Shown: positions 19,168-28,980, counted from the stretch's first letter. The stretch: 64,000 nucleotides of DNA from Halopseudomonas pelagia (GCF_009497895.1 NZ_CP033116.1:2666001-2730000), one strand, 5' to 3'. Numbers and translations: made by a program. The notes: a model not told the origin generated them from the sequence alone.

Positions 19168-20334
19168 ATGAACAACAAGAAATCGGCCTACCCTCTGTTA
19201 ACTGCCCTGACTGCAGCCATCCTCAGCGCCCCAGCCAATGCCGCCATTACTCTGTATGACCAGGAAGGCACCACCTTCTCGGCTGATGGTTACGTCAATG
19301 CCTTCTACGTCCAGACTGATACCGACAACATTGACGACACTCTTGATCGCGATCAGTCGCGGGTCAAAATGGGTTTTCTTCCCAATTACATCGGTTTCAA
19401 TATGGGCAAGGAGATGGACGGTCTAACCCTCGGCGCCCGTTCATCATTCTGGGTCACTATCAATGACAGCGAAACCAATGCCACCAGCACCGGGATTGAT
19501 GTACGGCAGTTCTACGGCACGGTCGCCGGCGAGTGGGGCGAGGTGCTTGTCGGTAAGGATTTCGGCCTGTTCTCGCGATCGAATATCTTTGTCGACGAAT
19601 TTCTCTCCGGTTACGGTCAGGTCAGTGACACGCTGGGCTTGGTAGATGGCGGCGGGGTATCCTTCGGCAATATCGGTACCGGCTACCCTTATCCATTCCC
19701 TACCGCGCAGATTACTTACCGTTCCCCGGTGATGAGTGGTTTCCGGGTTGCAGTGGGCATCATGGACCCGGTAGACACGACGGACGACACGCTAGTGGGC
19801 AAGAACTATCAGGACACCCCGCGTTTCGAGTCTGAAATTACCTACCAAACCCAATTGGGCGGCGTGGATCTTTTCAGCTGGGTCAACGGCATGCGCCAGA
19901 AGTCGGAAAATACGGACTCCTCGGTTGAGTCAGTTACCTCCCAGGGGCTGGGTTACGGCTTGCAGGCGAAGATGGGCAATCTGTCACTCACGGCTTCGGG
20001 TTTCGATGCCGAAGGGGTCAACCCGTTTTTCACCAATAATGCTGGCGAGCCGGTTCTGCGCGAGATCGATAGCACCGGGTACCTGTTGCAGGGATCGTAC
20101 AAGTTTGCCGGTAAAACGCGCGTGGCACTGTCTTTTGGCAAGACCGAGGACGATGGTAACGGCCTGGGGTTCGAGGCTGATTATGAAACCCGAGGTCTGG
20201 GTGTATTCCACAGCATCAATGACAACCTGACGCTCGTGGCCGAGTATAACCAGTTCGAGATTGAAGACCGCACTAACAACCTGACCATCGAAGAAACCGA
20301 CACGGTCGCTCTAGGCGTCGTTCTCAGCTGGTAG
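19168..20334 (+). CDS. outer-membrane porin
   Basis: 388 residues with a signal peptide ending APANAA, then beta-strand-rich sequence of the general Gram-negative porin family and a C-terminal strand ending in VVLSW (terminal aromatic). ATG 19168 follows GGAGAGC; the frame extends upstream without a ribosome site. The position between pqqF and nosP suggests it admits alcohols or metal for the periplasmic oxidases, but the substrate cannot be read from sequence. Confidence 0.88.
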   Translation: MNNKKSAYPLLTALTAAILSAPANAAITLYDQEGTTFSADGYVNAFYVQTDTDNIDDTLDRDQSRVKMGFLPNYIGFNMGKEMDGLTLGARSSFWVTINDSETNATSTGIDVRQFYGTVAGEWGEVLVGKDFGLFSRSNIFVDEFLSGYGQVSDTLGLVDGGGVSFGNIGTGYPYPFPTAQITYRSPVMSGFRVAVGIMDPVDTTDDTLVGKNYQDTPRFESEITYQTQLGGVDLFSWVNGMRQKSENTDSSVESVTSQGLGYGLQAKMGNLSLTASGFDAEGVNPFFTNNAGEPVLREIDSTGYLLQGSYKFAGKTRVALSFGKTEDDGNGLGFEADYETRGLGVFHSINDNLTLVAEYNQFEIEDRTNNLTIEETDTVALGVVLSW

Positions 20335-20352
20335 AAGCTATCGCGCCGCACA

Positions 20353-20386
20353 GACAACCGAAGCTAGGCTTCGGTTGTCGTGTTTC
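20353..20386 (+). terminator. terminator after the porin gene
   Basis: A perfect 12-base stem GACAACCGAAGC / GCTTCGGTTGTC with a TAG loop, followed by GTGTTTCTTC. The T-run is imperfect. Confidence 0.65.
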
Positions 20387-20522
20387 TTCGCCCCATCTCG
20401 CTTGCGATACGGCTCCTTGCGCCTTAAGACCCATTCAGCCAGTACTCAAGTAGCATATTGATACGCTGCGCGCCTTTCTAGAATCAATGGTGGGGCACAA
20501 TGCCCTGTTACGGAGTCGACGT

Positions 20523-21671
20523 ATGCAACGCACCGCGGAACAGTGCTTTCTCACCGCCATGACCAGCGCGCAAGACCCCGGGCAAGCCGCCGCGGAACTG
20601 GCCGTGCAGTTACGCCATCCCAGCCTGGGCTGTGTACTGTTCTTCTGCTCGGCAGAGTATCCGCTGGCGACCCTGGCTGTTGCCCTGGAACAGGCGTTCG
20701 GAGCCGTAACCGTGATTGGTTGTACCAGTGCTGGAGAGATTACCGCAGCCGGATATGGACGTGGCTGTATCAGTGCCATCGGTTTTGATGCCGACGTTTT
20801 TGCCGTGGATTGCACCTTGATTCGAGAGCTGGACAATTTCACCCTGGTAGACGCCCAGGCCGCGGTCGAGCAGATGCTCAATCACTGTCGCCAGGTGGAT
20901 CTGGCGCCGGTCAAGGATCGGACCTTTGCCCTGACGTTACTGGATGGTCTGTCCAGCCGTGAAGAGGTGGTGCTATCCACGCTGAGTACGGCGCTGGGAA
21001 GTATCCCTCATTTTGGCGGTTCTGCCGGTGATGACAATCATCTGAGCCACACCCACGTCTATTATCAGGGCGGTTTTCATACGGGCGCTGCGGTGCTGGT
21101 GATGATCAATACCTGGCTGGATTTCGAAGTGTTCACCACCCATCACATGGAGCCCCGAGAAGACAAACTGGTGGTCACTGCTGCAGACAGCGAAAGCCGC
21201 ACCGTGCTGGAACTCAATGCCGAGCCGGCTGCTGAAGAGTATGCGCGGCTGGTTGGCGTGCCGGTCGAGGAGCTGAAGCACTCGACCTTTGCCCTGAACG
21301 CACTGGCTGTGCGCATTCGCGATCAGTTCTACGTGCGCTCGATTCAGCGGGTCAATGCCGATCACAGCCTCACCTTCTACTGCGCGGTAGACACCGGCAT
21401 AGTGCTCACCGCGATGAAGCCGGGACCCTTGTTGCCTGGCCTGCGTCTGCAGTTGGAACAGATTCGTCAGCGCCTGGGCAATCCGGTACTTATTATCGGT
21501 TGCGATTGTTTTCTGCGGCGTATGGAAGCTGAGTTGCGGGGGGAGGACGGTATGTTGTCGACCTTCCTCGCCGCTAACAACGTGATTGGCTTCAATACCT
21601 ATGGCGAGCAATACAACGGCATGCATATCAACCAGACGTTTACCGGAGTTGCTTTTGCGATTCCTGAATAG
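20523..21671 (+). CDS. nosP: FIST-domain sensor, NosP-like
   Basis: 382 residues: an N-terminal FIST domain (about 35-215) with the typical IGCTSAGEI motif and a C-terminal FIST_C domain (about 220-355). The P. aeruginosa counterpart PA1975 (NosP) binds heme and nitric oxide and inhibits its neighbour kinase NahK. The same pairing is seen here: the kinase gene begins inside the last codons of this one. ATG 20523 is preceded by GGAGTC. Heme binding is inferred from the family and gene order only. Confidence 0.85.
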   Translation: MQRTAEQCFLTAMTSAQDPGQAAAELAVQLRHPSLGCVLFFCSAEYPLATLAVALEQAFGAVTVIGCTSAGEITAAGYGRGCISAIGFDADVFAVDCTLIRELDNFTLVDAQAAVEQMLNHCRQVDLAPVKDRTFALTLLDGLSSREEVVLSTLSTALGSIPHFGGSAGDDNHLSHTHVYYQGGFHTGAAVLVMINTWLDFEVFTTHHMEPREDKLVVTAADSESRTVLELNAEPAAEEYARLVGVPVEELKHSTFALNALAVRIRDQFYVRSIQRVNADHSLTFYCAVDTGIVLTAMKPGPLLPGLRLQLEQIRQRLGNPVLIIGCDCFLRRMEAELRGEDGMLSTFLAANNVIGFNTYGEQYNGMHINQTFTGVAFAIPE

Positions 21672-24258
21672 AACACCGCCGGTCACACCCGATGGCGCAG
21701 AACTCAGGGCGCTGCGTGCTGAGAACAATAAGTTGCGGCGGATCAATGCCGCCCTGATCGAGCGGGTGGAGTCGAGCTCCAGTCAACGTACTGAAAGCTA
21801 TGCGGCTTTTCAGCATTCAGTAGAGCTGGCCGAGCAGGTACGTGAGCGCACTCACGCACTGAACGAAACCATGGCCGAACTACAGGGCAGCAACCGCTTG
21901 CTGATCGATGCACGGGCGCACGCCGAGCGCGCGCACCATCACCTGACCGATGCCATCGAAAGCGTCTCCGACGCCTTCGTACTGTTTGATAGACATGAGC
22001 GCATCGTGCTGTTCAATAGCCGCTTTGCCGCCTTCTGGAAAGGTACCCAAGCAGAGGTCGCAGCCGGCACCTCGTTGGCCGAGATCAAGCGTCTGGCGGT
22101 CAGCACCGGGCTGGTCACTGAAGTGGACGCGGCAGCCGACGGTCATGTGCTTTACCAACTGCGCGGTGAGCATTGGGTCCAGGTCAGTGAACGCCTGACC
22201 AGCGAGGGCGGCCTGGTGATCATGTATACCGATATCACTGATCTCAAACAATCGGAAACCGCGCGGCGAGAAAAAGCCCTGGCGCAAAAGACACGACTGT
22301 TGCAGCGTACCGTTGATAGCCTGTCCCAAGGCGTCGCAGTGGTCAATGCAGAGGGAGCGCTGGAGGTCTGGAATGGACGGTTTCTGGAGTTGTCCGGTCT
22401 TGCGCCGATCGAGGCACACCGCCCGTTTGCCGAAGTAATGCAGGACAGCGAACTGGGGTTGCTAGCCCCCGGCAGTCAAGGCAGCATCGGCGCTGCACCG
22501 CTGACTTGGGAACAACGACTGAGCAACGGCCGGGTACTCGAAGTCCGGACCCACCCGATGCCCACCGGGGGCTACGTCAATACCTACACCGATATTACCG
22601 AGCGTGATCTGTACGCCAAGGCGTTGCTAGAGAGTGAGCGCTGGGTCAGGCTGATTACGGATCATGTGCCGGCGCTTATCGCCTATGTAGGTGAGGATCT
22701 GACCTACCAGTTCACCAACAAGGTATATGAAGAATGGTATGGCTGGCAGCGCGGCGAGATCCATAGCAGAAGCCTGCGGCGCGTGCACAGTCCGGAACAA
22801 TTTGCCCGCCTTGAACCCTACATAGAGCGCGCTTTCCAGGGCGAAAGCGTGACATTCGAATTTGCTGAATACAACGCCCAGGAGCAGGAGCGTTACTTAT
22901 TGCGCTCCTACGTGCCCAACCGAGATGCGCAGGGCCGGGTGATCGGTATATTTGTGTTGATTCGGGATATCACCGATCGGCGCCGTACCGCAGAAGCCCT
23001 GCATGAAGCCTATCAACATCTGGAGCAGCGGGTACTTGATCGTACCCAAGAACTGACCGAGTTGAACTCGCAATTGTGGCAAGAGATCAGCGAGCGAGCT
23101 CAGGCGGAAGCCCGCCTGCGTGAAGCCAAGCGTGAGGCGGAACAGGCGAACATGTCGAAAACCAAGTTCCTCGCGGCGGTCAGCCACGACCTGCTGCAGC
23201 CGTTGAACGCCGCCCGGTTGTTTACCGGAGCGCTGCTCGAACACCAGGTGCCGGCCGCCAGTGCGCCGCTCATTCGCCAGGTTAGCCACTCGCTGGAAGA
23301 CGTGGAGAATCTGCTGGGCACGCTGGTCGACATTTCCAAGTTGGATGCGGGTGTCATCAAACCAGACATCGCTGCCTTCAAACTATCCGAGTTGTTAGAC
23401 AATTTGGCCAATGAGTATCGACAGATTGCTGCCGTGGAAGGTCTGAACATGCATTTTGTCGGCTGTGATGCAGTGGTGCGCAGCGATGCTCAGTTACTGG
23501 CACGTATTCTCCGTAACTTCCTCAGCAATGCGATTCGCTATACCCCGTCTGGCCGTCTGTTGCTGGGATGTCGCCGTCAGGCACACGGCTTGCGCGTTGA
23601 AGTGTGGGACACCGGCATGGGAATTCCCAGCGACAAGCTGGTTGAGGTGTTCCAGGAGTTCAAGCGGGTTAATCCCAATGGCAACAACCGGGACCGCGGC
23701 CTGGGGCTAGGTCTGGCGATTGTGGACAAGATTGCCCGTATGCTCGGCCACCGTATTCGCGTGCGCTCCTGGGAAGGGCTGGGCTCGGTATTCTCGGTGG
23801 ATGTACCTTACGGTCGCTTGCAGGCACAACCTGAACAAGCCGTGGCGTTACCGGCGAGCCTGGATCATCGTTTGCAGGGCGCTCGGGTATGGGTGCTGGA
23901 CAACGACGCCTCGATTTGCGCGGCCATGCGTACTCTGCTGGAAGGTTGGGGTTGCCAGGTGATCACCGCGTTGTCGGAGGAGGATCTGGCCAGTCAGGTG
24001 GATAACTTTCATGCCGCAGCCGATCTGTTGATAGCCGATTATCATCTGGATAACGACGTCAACGGCGTAGAGGTGGTGGCAACCATCAACGCACGGCGTG
24101 GGCTGACGTTACCGGTTCTGCTGATCACCGCCAATTACAGTAACGAACTCAAACTGCAAGTACGCCAGTTGGGTCACGTTCTGATGCACAAGCCGGTCAA
24201 GCCGCTGAAGCTCAAGGCCGCCATCAGCCATCTACTGGCCACGCAACGCGACCAGTAG
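21655..24258 (+). CDS. nahK: hybrid sensor kinase, NahK/ErcS'-like
   Basis: About 867 residues: coiled coil (30-90), three PAS domains (about 95-210, 220-335, 345-460), coiled coil, HisKA with His in AAVSHDLLQPLNAARL, HATPase (RNFLSNAIRY, GLGLGLAIVDKI), and a receiver with Asp in ADYHLDN. Soluble. The start is uncertain: TTG 21655 has GGAG six bases upstream and lies within the end of nosP, whereas the frame is open to 21586. The order matches PA1975-PA1976. It was formerly called ErcS' for its likeness to ErcS and is known to act in NO and HptB/RetS-linked signalling. Confidence 0.88.
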   Translation: MRFLNRTPPVTPDGAELRALRAENNKLRRINAALIERVESSSSQRTESYAAFQHSVELAEQVRERTHALNETMAELQGSNRLLIDARAHAERAHHHLTDAIESVSDAFVLFDRHERIVLFNSRFAAFWKGTQAEVAAGTSLAEIKRLAVSTGLVTEVDAAADGHVLYQLRGEHWVQVSERLTSEGGLVIMYTDITDLKQSETARREKALAQKTRLLQRTVDSLSQGVAVVNAEGALEVWNGRFLELSGLAPIEAHRPFAEVMQDSELGLLAPGSQGSIGAAPLTWEQRLSNGRVLEVRTHPMPTGGYVNTYTDITERDLYAKALLESERWVRLITDHVPALIAYVGEDLTYQFTNKVYEEWYGWQRGEIHSRSLRRVHSPEQFARLEPYIERAFQGESVTFEFAEYNAQEQERYLLRSYVPNRDAQGRVIGIFVLIRDITDRRRTAEALHEAYQHLEQRVLDRTQELTELNSQLWQEISERAQAEARLREAKREAEQANMSKTKFLAAVSHDLLQPLNAARLFTGALLEHQVPAASAPLIRQVSHSLEDVENLLGTLVDISKLDAGVIKPDIAAFKLSELLDNLANEYRQIAAVEGLNMHFVGCDAVVRSDAQLLARILRNFLSNAIRYTPSGRLLLGCRRQAHGLRVEVWDTGMGIPSDKLVEVFQEFKRVNPNGNNRDRGLGLGLAIVDKIARMLGHRIRVRSWEGLGSVFSVDVPYGRLQAQPEQAVALPASLDHRLQGARVWVLDNDASICAAMRTLLEGWGCQVITALSEEDLASQVDNFHAAADLLIADYHLDNDVNGVEVVATINARRGLTLPVLLITANYSNELKLQVRQLGHVLMHKPVKPLKLKAAISHLLATQRDQ

Positions 24259-24266
24259 AGGGTAAT

Positions 24267-24929
24267 TCAGCGTCTTAGGTAGGAACTGAAGTCCACATCG
24301 CTCGCCGAGAGGATTGCCTGCACCCGGTTATGCACATTGAGCTTGCGCAGGATCGCCGAGACGTGGGCTTTGACTGTGGTTTCTGCGATCTCCAGATGGT
24401 AGGCAATCTGCTTGTTCGACTCACCCTTGGCCATGCGCTCCAGTACCAGCAGTTGTTTGCGGGTCAAAGCATACAGCAGCTCAGGCGACACTGGGTGTTC
24501 CTCCGGGTGGCGGCGGGTAATCACGCGGTTGGAGCGAATGATGTCCGAGGGCAGGTAAACATTGCCGGCCATGATCTGTTCAATGGCCTTGGTCATTTCC
24601 GCCCGCGGTGAAGATTTGGTAATAAAGCCGACTGCACCATAGGTGATGGCTTGCAGCACCACCTGCTTGTCCTCCTCGGCGGAGACAATCACTACAGGGA
24701 TGGAGGGGGATTCGTTTCGCAGGGTGATCAGGCCGTTCAGACCATGCATGCCAGGCATGTTCAGGTCGAGCAGAATCAGGTCTAGATCGTCCTGTTCCTG
24801 GGCGATCAACAGGGCGCTATCGAGATCGTTGGTTTCAATCAATTCTGCGCCGGCAAAGCCTGTGCTGATAACGTTGCAGATGGCTTCACGAAATAACGGA
24901 TGATCGTCGGCTATCAGTATCTTGTACAT
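24267..24929 (-). CDS. erbR: LuxR-type response regulator ErbR (AgmR)
   Basis: 220 residues: receiver domain (phospho-Asp in [11 protein letters not shown], acidic pair ADDH) and a C-terminal LuxR helix-turn-helix (about 150-215, [21 protein letters not shown] region). In P. aeruginosa ErbR (PA1978, formerly AgmR) activates the pqq genes and ethanol oxidation. It starts at ATG 24929 (MYKILIADD); a TTG four codons earlier is less likely. It is convergent with nahK, with only eight bases between. A motif shared with other units of the locus lies about 135 bases upstream. Confidence 0.92.
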   Translation of the reverse strand: MYKILIADDHPLFREAICNVISTGFAGAELIETNDLDSALLIAQEQDDLDLILLDLNMPGMHGLNGLITLRNESPSIPVVIVSAEEDKQVVLQAITYGAVGFITKSSPRAEMTKAIEQIMAGNVYLPSDIIRSNRVITRRHPEEHPVSPELLYALTRKQLLVLERMAKGESNKQIAYHLEIAETTVKAHVSAILRKLNVHNRVQAILSASDVDFSSYLRR

Positions 24930-25062
24930 GGCCAGTTTCAACCTGTTGTTGTATTTATAGGGTTTGCTGCAGGATGCACGCTGTTGCTATGTGTATCACT
25001 ACTGAAGCATTACATCCCGAGTAGCCCACAATTCAAATGATACATTGGCACAGTAAAGCGGT

Positions 25063-25078
25063 ACTAAAGTAGTAAATC
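25063..25078 (+). promoter_or_regulatory. putative PQQ-regulon motif upstream of erbR
   Basis: ACTAAAGTAGTAAATC preceded by CGGT, closely like CGGT-ACCAAGGTAGTATTTC at 28965. It lies in the gap between the ABC permease end and the erbR start, on the strand opposite to erbR transcription. It suggests autoregulation if it is an ErbR-family site. Confidence 0.4.
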
Positions 25079-25093
25079 CGTGCTCGGCCTGCA

Positions 25094-25897
25094 TTAACTG
25101 CCGGGCGCACGACGTACGGCGGCGTGCTGCGGGTTGAAGGTGATGACCGCCGAGCTGGTGACTACTATCAGCAGACTCAGACACACCAGCAGAGCCTGAC
25201 CATTAAACTGCAGATAGAGCGCGAAGCGCACCAGTTCGACCGCGTGGGTAAAGGGATTCAAACTGCATATCCAGTATAGCCATTCGCTGGACTCGCGCAT
25301 CTTCCACAGCGGGTATAACGCCGAGGAGAGAAAGAACATCGGAAAGATGACGAAGTTCATCACGCCGGCGAAGTTCTCCAGCTGGCGTATGCCATTGGAC
25401 AGTAACAAACCCAGTGCGCTGAGCAGCAGCGCTGCCAGCAACAGTGCAGGGGCGGCGGCCAGCATCCCCCAGAGCGGGGGCTGAATATCGAACATCCAGG
25501 CAATCGCCAGGAATGCGTAAACCTGAATCAGGGAAATCAATGCGCTGGCGATCAGCTTGCTGACCAGCAAGAAGGGTCGGGGCAGGGGGCTCATAAGCAA
25601 TACCCGCATGCTGCCCATCTCGCGGTCATAGACCATTGATAGCGAGCCCTGCATGCCATTGAACAGTACAATCATGCAGCACAACCCAGGCAGGATATAT
25701 GTCTCGTAGGTGATATAGGTGGCGTAGGGCGCTATGATCGAGACTCCCAGAGCCGCACGAAAACCCGCTGCGAATACCAGCAACCAGAGTAACGGCCGTA
25801 CCAGGGCGCTGAGAAAGCGCGAGCGCTGCTGATAGAAACGCAACCATTCACGCCTGAGTACACCGTTCAGGCAGGCCAGGTAGGCAGCCGGGGTCAT
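25094..25897 (-). CDS. ABC-2 type permease of the PQQ-alcohol system (PedC-like)
   Basis: 267 residues with six predicted membrane helices and the ABC-2 pattern (ILPGLCCMIVLFNGMQGSLSMVYDREMGSMRVLLMSPL). It overlaps the ATPase gene by four bases and forms a cassette with it. Homologous permeases occur in PQQ-dependent alcohol catabolism clusters and are named PedC in P. putida. ABC-2 permeases are usually exporters, so efflux of a toxic alcohol or aldehyde, or export of a PQQ-related compound, is possible. Confidence 0.88.
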   Translation of the reverse strand: MTPAAYLACLNGVLRREWLRFYQQRSRFLSALVRPLLWLLVFAAGFRAALGVSIIAPYATYITYETYILPGLCCMIVLFNGMQGSLSMVYDREMGSMRVLLMSPLPRPFLLVSKLIASALISLIQVYAFLAIAWMFDIQPPLWGMLAAAPALLLAALLLSALGLLLSNGIRQLENFAGVMNFVIFPMFFLSSALYPLWKMRESSEWLYWICSLNPFTHAVELVRFALYLQFNGQALLVCLSLLIVVTSSAVITFNPQHAAVRRAPGS

Positions 25898-26631
25898 GCG
25901 GCTACTCCCTCATCTTGCGTCATCTGACGGAAGGCTTCGCTCAGGCTGGGCTGGCCGGTGCGTGCAACAATGCTTGCCGAGCTGTCCGCTGCGAGAATCC
26001 GCCCACGATGCAGCACCACCACAGGGTCGTCCATGGCAATCTCGTCCATCAAGTGGGTGGCCCAGACCACCGTCAACTGGCACTCGCGGCACAGAGTCCG
26101 AACATGCTGGTTGAGTGCCAGACGGCTGGCTGGATCGAGGCCGGCACTGGCCTCGTCCAGCAGCAGAATGTCTGGCTGATGCAATAGCGCCCTGGCGATT
26201 TCCACCCGCCTGCGGTGCCCGCCATTGAGCTGCCGCACGCGCTGGTGCTGGTGCTCCAGTAAGGATTGGCGCGCCAGTTCCTGCTCGATGCGTGGCGCTG
26301 CTGCGCGGCTGCTCAGACCATGCAATGCGGCGTGGTACGCCAGGTTCTGATGTACGCTCAGATCCATATCCAGCGTGCTTTGCTGGAACACGACGCCAAG
26401 GCGCCGCAGTGCCTGGCGGGGCTGCTGACGCAGCGACACCCCGCCAATCCGGATATCGCCCTGTTGCAACCGGTAAAGCCGGCTGAACAAGGCCATCAGC
26501 GTGCTCTTGCCGGCCCCATTGGGGCCCAGCAGTGCATTCAGCCGGCCTGATTGCATGTCAAAGCTGACCTGTTGCAGAGCTAGCTTGTCGCCATAACTGA
26601 AGCTCACCTGCTCGACCTGCAAGGTGCTCAA
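25894..26631 (-). CDS. ABC transporter ATP-binding protein of the PQQ-alcohol system
   Basis: 245 residues with Walker A GPNGAGKST, Q-loop (VVFQQSTLD), a degenerate signature LNGGHRRRVEIA (LSGGQ replaced), Walker B ILLLDEASAGLDP and switch His in ATHLMD. It overlaps the permease and the beta-propeller gene by four bases each, so the three are coupled. It belongs to the PQQ-associated ABC ATPase family found beside quinoprotein dehydrogenase genes. Confidence 0.9.
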   Translation of the reverse strand: MSTLQVEQVSFSYGDKLALQQVSFDMQSGRLNALLGPNGAGKSTLMALFSRLYRLQQGDIRIGGVSLRQQPRQALRRLGVVFQQSTLDMDLSVHQNLAYHAALHGLSSRAAAPRIEQELARQSLLEHQHQRVRQLNGGHRRRVEIARALLHQPDILLLDEASAGLDPASRLALNQHVRTLCRECQLTVVWATHLMDEIAMDDPVVVLHRGRILAADSSASIVARTGQPSLSEAFRQMTQDEGVAA

Positions 26632-27653
26632 GGTGTGACCACCACGCCCCAGGGGTAACGGCCGACCTTGACGGTATTGACAGCCTTGAGTGAGTCCACG
26701 TCAATCACCGAGACATCGCCACTCACACCGTTAGTGGTCAAGAGTCTGCTTTGGTCGGTGTTGAATGCCATGTGCCAGACGCGACGGCCCACCAGAATGT
26801 ACTCAAGTACTTCGTAGGTTTTGGCGTCCACTACAGCCACATGATTAGCCGGGCCGAGGGCAACAAAGGCGTAGCGACCGTCATCACTGAGCTTTACGCC
26901 TACCGGTTGAATACGATCCGGATGAATACCCTTGATCGCAAAGTTGATGGTGTGGGTGACATCCTTGCTGGCCACATCGACTATTTTTACCGTACCGCCG
27001 ATCTCGGCCGACGCCCACAGCAGACGACTGTCCTTGCTGAACTCCACGTGTCGGGGCCGCTGATCCACCAGGGTGTTGTCTACCAGCGTATTGGTGTTGG
27101 TATCGATCCAATGCAGCATGTTACTGGTTTCACTGGTATTGACCGCCCATTTGCCGTCCGGGCTGACGCCCATTCCCTCAGGCTCGACACCCACATCAAT
27201 CTGCGCGAGCACTTCACTGGTTTCAACATCGACCACAGTAACCAGCGCGTCATCCTCATTAGAGATATACAGCCAGCGGTCGTTGTTGTGCAGCGCGAAC
27301 TGTTCGGGGTCAGCGCCCGAAGGTAGCTCCTTGATGATCTTGCGGGTGGCCAGATCGATGATCTGCACGCGATCAGAATCACTGGCGCAGATATACAGCA
27401 GCTTGTTGTCGCTGGAGAGCAGAATGCCGCGCGGACGCAGGCCCACATCGATGGTCTCCACCACCTGCATGCTGTTCATATCTATGACTGAAACGGTATT
27501 GTCCTTTTCGTTGGTCACGTAGGCGGTTTCGGCCAGGGCGGTCAAACTGAAGGCGCTGGTTAGCAGCGCGCCTGCGAGTAGTGCAATTCTGAATCTTCTG
27601 GTTGACGGGCGGTGGCTGAGCAGAGCGTAGGTGGCGCTGTTTTTCTTGTACAT
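26628..27653 (-). CDS. periplasmic YVTN beta-propeller of the PQQ-alcohol system
   Basis: 341 residues. A signal peptide (MYKKNS... to TALAETA) is followed by seven YVTN-type repeats (AYVTNEKDNTVSVIDMNS, LYICASDSDRVQIIDLAT, LYISNEDDALVTVVDVET and so on). ATG 27653 has AGGAG five bases upstream; the frame extends to 27737 without one. This is the PQQ-catabolism-associated beta-propeller family. The role is unknown; it is encoded in the ABC operon and may capture a ligand or scaffold the dehydrogenase. Confidence 0.9.
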   Translation of the reverse strand: MYKKNSATYALLSHRPSTRRFRIALLAGALLTSAFSLTALAETAYVTNEKDNTVSVIDMNSMQVVETIDVGLRPRGILLSSDNKLLYICASDSDRVQIIDLATRKIIKELPSGADPEQFALHNNDRWLYISNEDDALVTVVDVETSEVLAQIDVGVEPEGMGVSPDGKWAVNTSETSNMLHWIDTNTNTLVDNTLVDQRPRHVEFSKDSRLLWASAEIGGTVKIVDVASKDVTHTINFAIKGIHPDRIQPVGVKLSDDGRYAFVALGPANHVAVVDAKTYEVLEYILVGRRVWHMAFNTDQSRLLTTNGVSGDVSVIDVDSLKAVNTVKVGRYPWGVVVTP

Positions 27654-27702
27654 GGGCACTCCTGTTTTTTTCTTTTTCGGATGTTCGGTAAGCGGGCCCA
27701 TA

Positions 27703-28884
27703 TCAAAGCAGCCGGCATTGGCTCTCGGGCTGGTCAAACCCCAGAGTGTCGAGATCGGTTTGCGGATGCAGAAACCCTTCCTGCGGCGAGTTGCTGACCA
27801 ACGCGCGAGGTTGCACCAGTGGAATAGGCTGGCGTAGCTGGCCGTTCCAGGTGCGATAGCTCAGTTTGCGGCCTTTGAAACCGTCCAGTGGGAGTTTGTC
27901 AGACAGGCTGAGAGCAGTGATGGCCGCCGCATCGGCGCTGTTCAGGGTGGTGACGGCCGCGCCGAAGGTACGGATACCCAGCCAGGCAGCGAAGTCCAGG
28001 CTGTTCATCCAGCGACCGGCCTGCTGTTCAAAGCGTTTTTGGAGCTGGGCTGCGCCATAAGTTTCGACCACCTTGTGCCAGCCCAGCGGCGTGAGCCCCT
28101 GGGTGCCGGCTACTGGCCTTGGGTACCATGTGTTGTAGGGAATGTATTCGCCAAAATCACCGCGTTCATCGGCCACTACCACGACGTCATACTCGACGGT
28201 TTGCGTAAAAAGAGGCACCTCTGCCTGCGCGGTCCGCCGCAGATCGGTATCGAAGCTCCAGACCTTCTCCGCGACTACCTTGTGGCCGAATCGCTTGGCC
28301 GAGCGCTTCAATGCTGCCGCGTAGGCAATGTCATCAGCCGTGGGGCCGCTGATCAGCAGCCAGCGTGTCAGCTTGCGCACTTTCAGGAACTGCGCCAGCG
28401 CATCGGTCAGCATCGCGCGGCTGGGTAGCGTATGCAGCACGTTCGCCAGGCATTGGTCAGTGCGCAGTGCGTCGTCGTAACTGCCGGCGTTGATCAGCAG
28501 GCTATCGGTGCCGAACTCCTTGGCCAGTTCGGCCAGCGCCTGGCTGGGCAAATTGGTGACGAACAGTCGCACGCCTTGAGCGTGCAGCCCTCTGGCAGCA
28601 TCCAGGGTGGCTGGTAACTCGGATTCAGACGCTATCAGTAGTTGATAATCGTGCTTGAGAAAGCGCCCGGTACTGTTGTTATCTACTACCGCCAGTTGCG
28701 CACCTTGCAGCCCGGCATCAGATGGTTCAGGTATGACGTTGGACATGATCGGGCCTGGATCCGGAGTCCAGCTCACATACGCCATCTCGACCGTCAGTGT
28801 GTCGGCTTGACTACTGGTGGCCACAACACTGGCGCTGAGTAGAGCCAGAAAATAGAACAGGGAATGCAGAATCATCGGGCGCAT
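27703..28884 (-). CDS. ABC-type substrate-binding protein of the PQQ-alcohol system
   Basis: 393 residues. A signal peptide ends SSQADT, followed by a periplasmic-binding fold of the branched-chain amino acid type (type I) with the diagnostic opening EMAYVSWTPDPGP. This is the family annotated as the binding protein of PQQ-dependent alcohol dehydrogenase systems. It is first in the minus-strand operon with the propeller, ATPase and permease, and divergent from the sensor kinase. A type I binding protein paired with an ABC-2 exporter-like permease is unusual. The ligand is unknown. Confidence 0.88.
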   Translation of the reverse strand: MRPMILHSLFYFLALLSASVVATSSQADTLTVEMAYVSWTPDPGPIMSNVIPEPSDAGLQGAQLAVVDNNSTGRFLKHDYQLLIASESELPATLDAARGLHAQGVRLFVTNLPSQALAELAKEFGTDSLLINAGSYDDALRTDQCLANVLHTLPSRAMLTDALAQFLKVRKLTRWLLISGPTADDIAYAAALKRSAKRFGHKVVAEKVWSFDTDLRRTAQAEVPLFTQTVEYDVVVVADERGDFGEYIPYNTWYPRPVAGTQGLTPLGWHKVVETYGAAQLQKRFEQQAGRWMNSLDFAAWLGIRTFGAAVTTLNSADAAAITALSLSDKLPLDGFKGRKLSYRTWNGQLRQPIPLVQPRALVSNSPQEGFLHPQTDLDTLGFDQPESQCRLL

Positions 28885-28964
28885 GTGGACTCCTTTTGTG
28901 CTGGGTCCAGCATGGGAGTGGGCAGGGGGGCGGGTAAATATGAAGAAAGTACCAATCAGCCGGT

Positions 28965-28980
28965 ACCAAGGTAGTATTTC
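28965..28980 (+). promoter_or_regulatory. putative PQQ-regulon motif in a divergent promoter
   Basis: ACCAAGGTAGTATTTC in the 157-base region between the ABC binding-protein gene and the kinase gene. A partial copy (GTACCAAT) lies 14 bases upstream. It could serve either direction. Confidence 0.45.
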
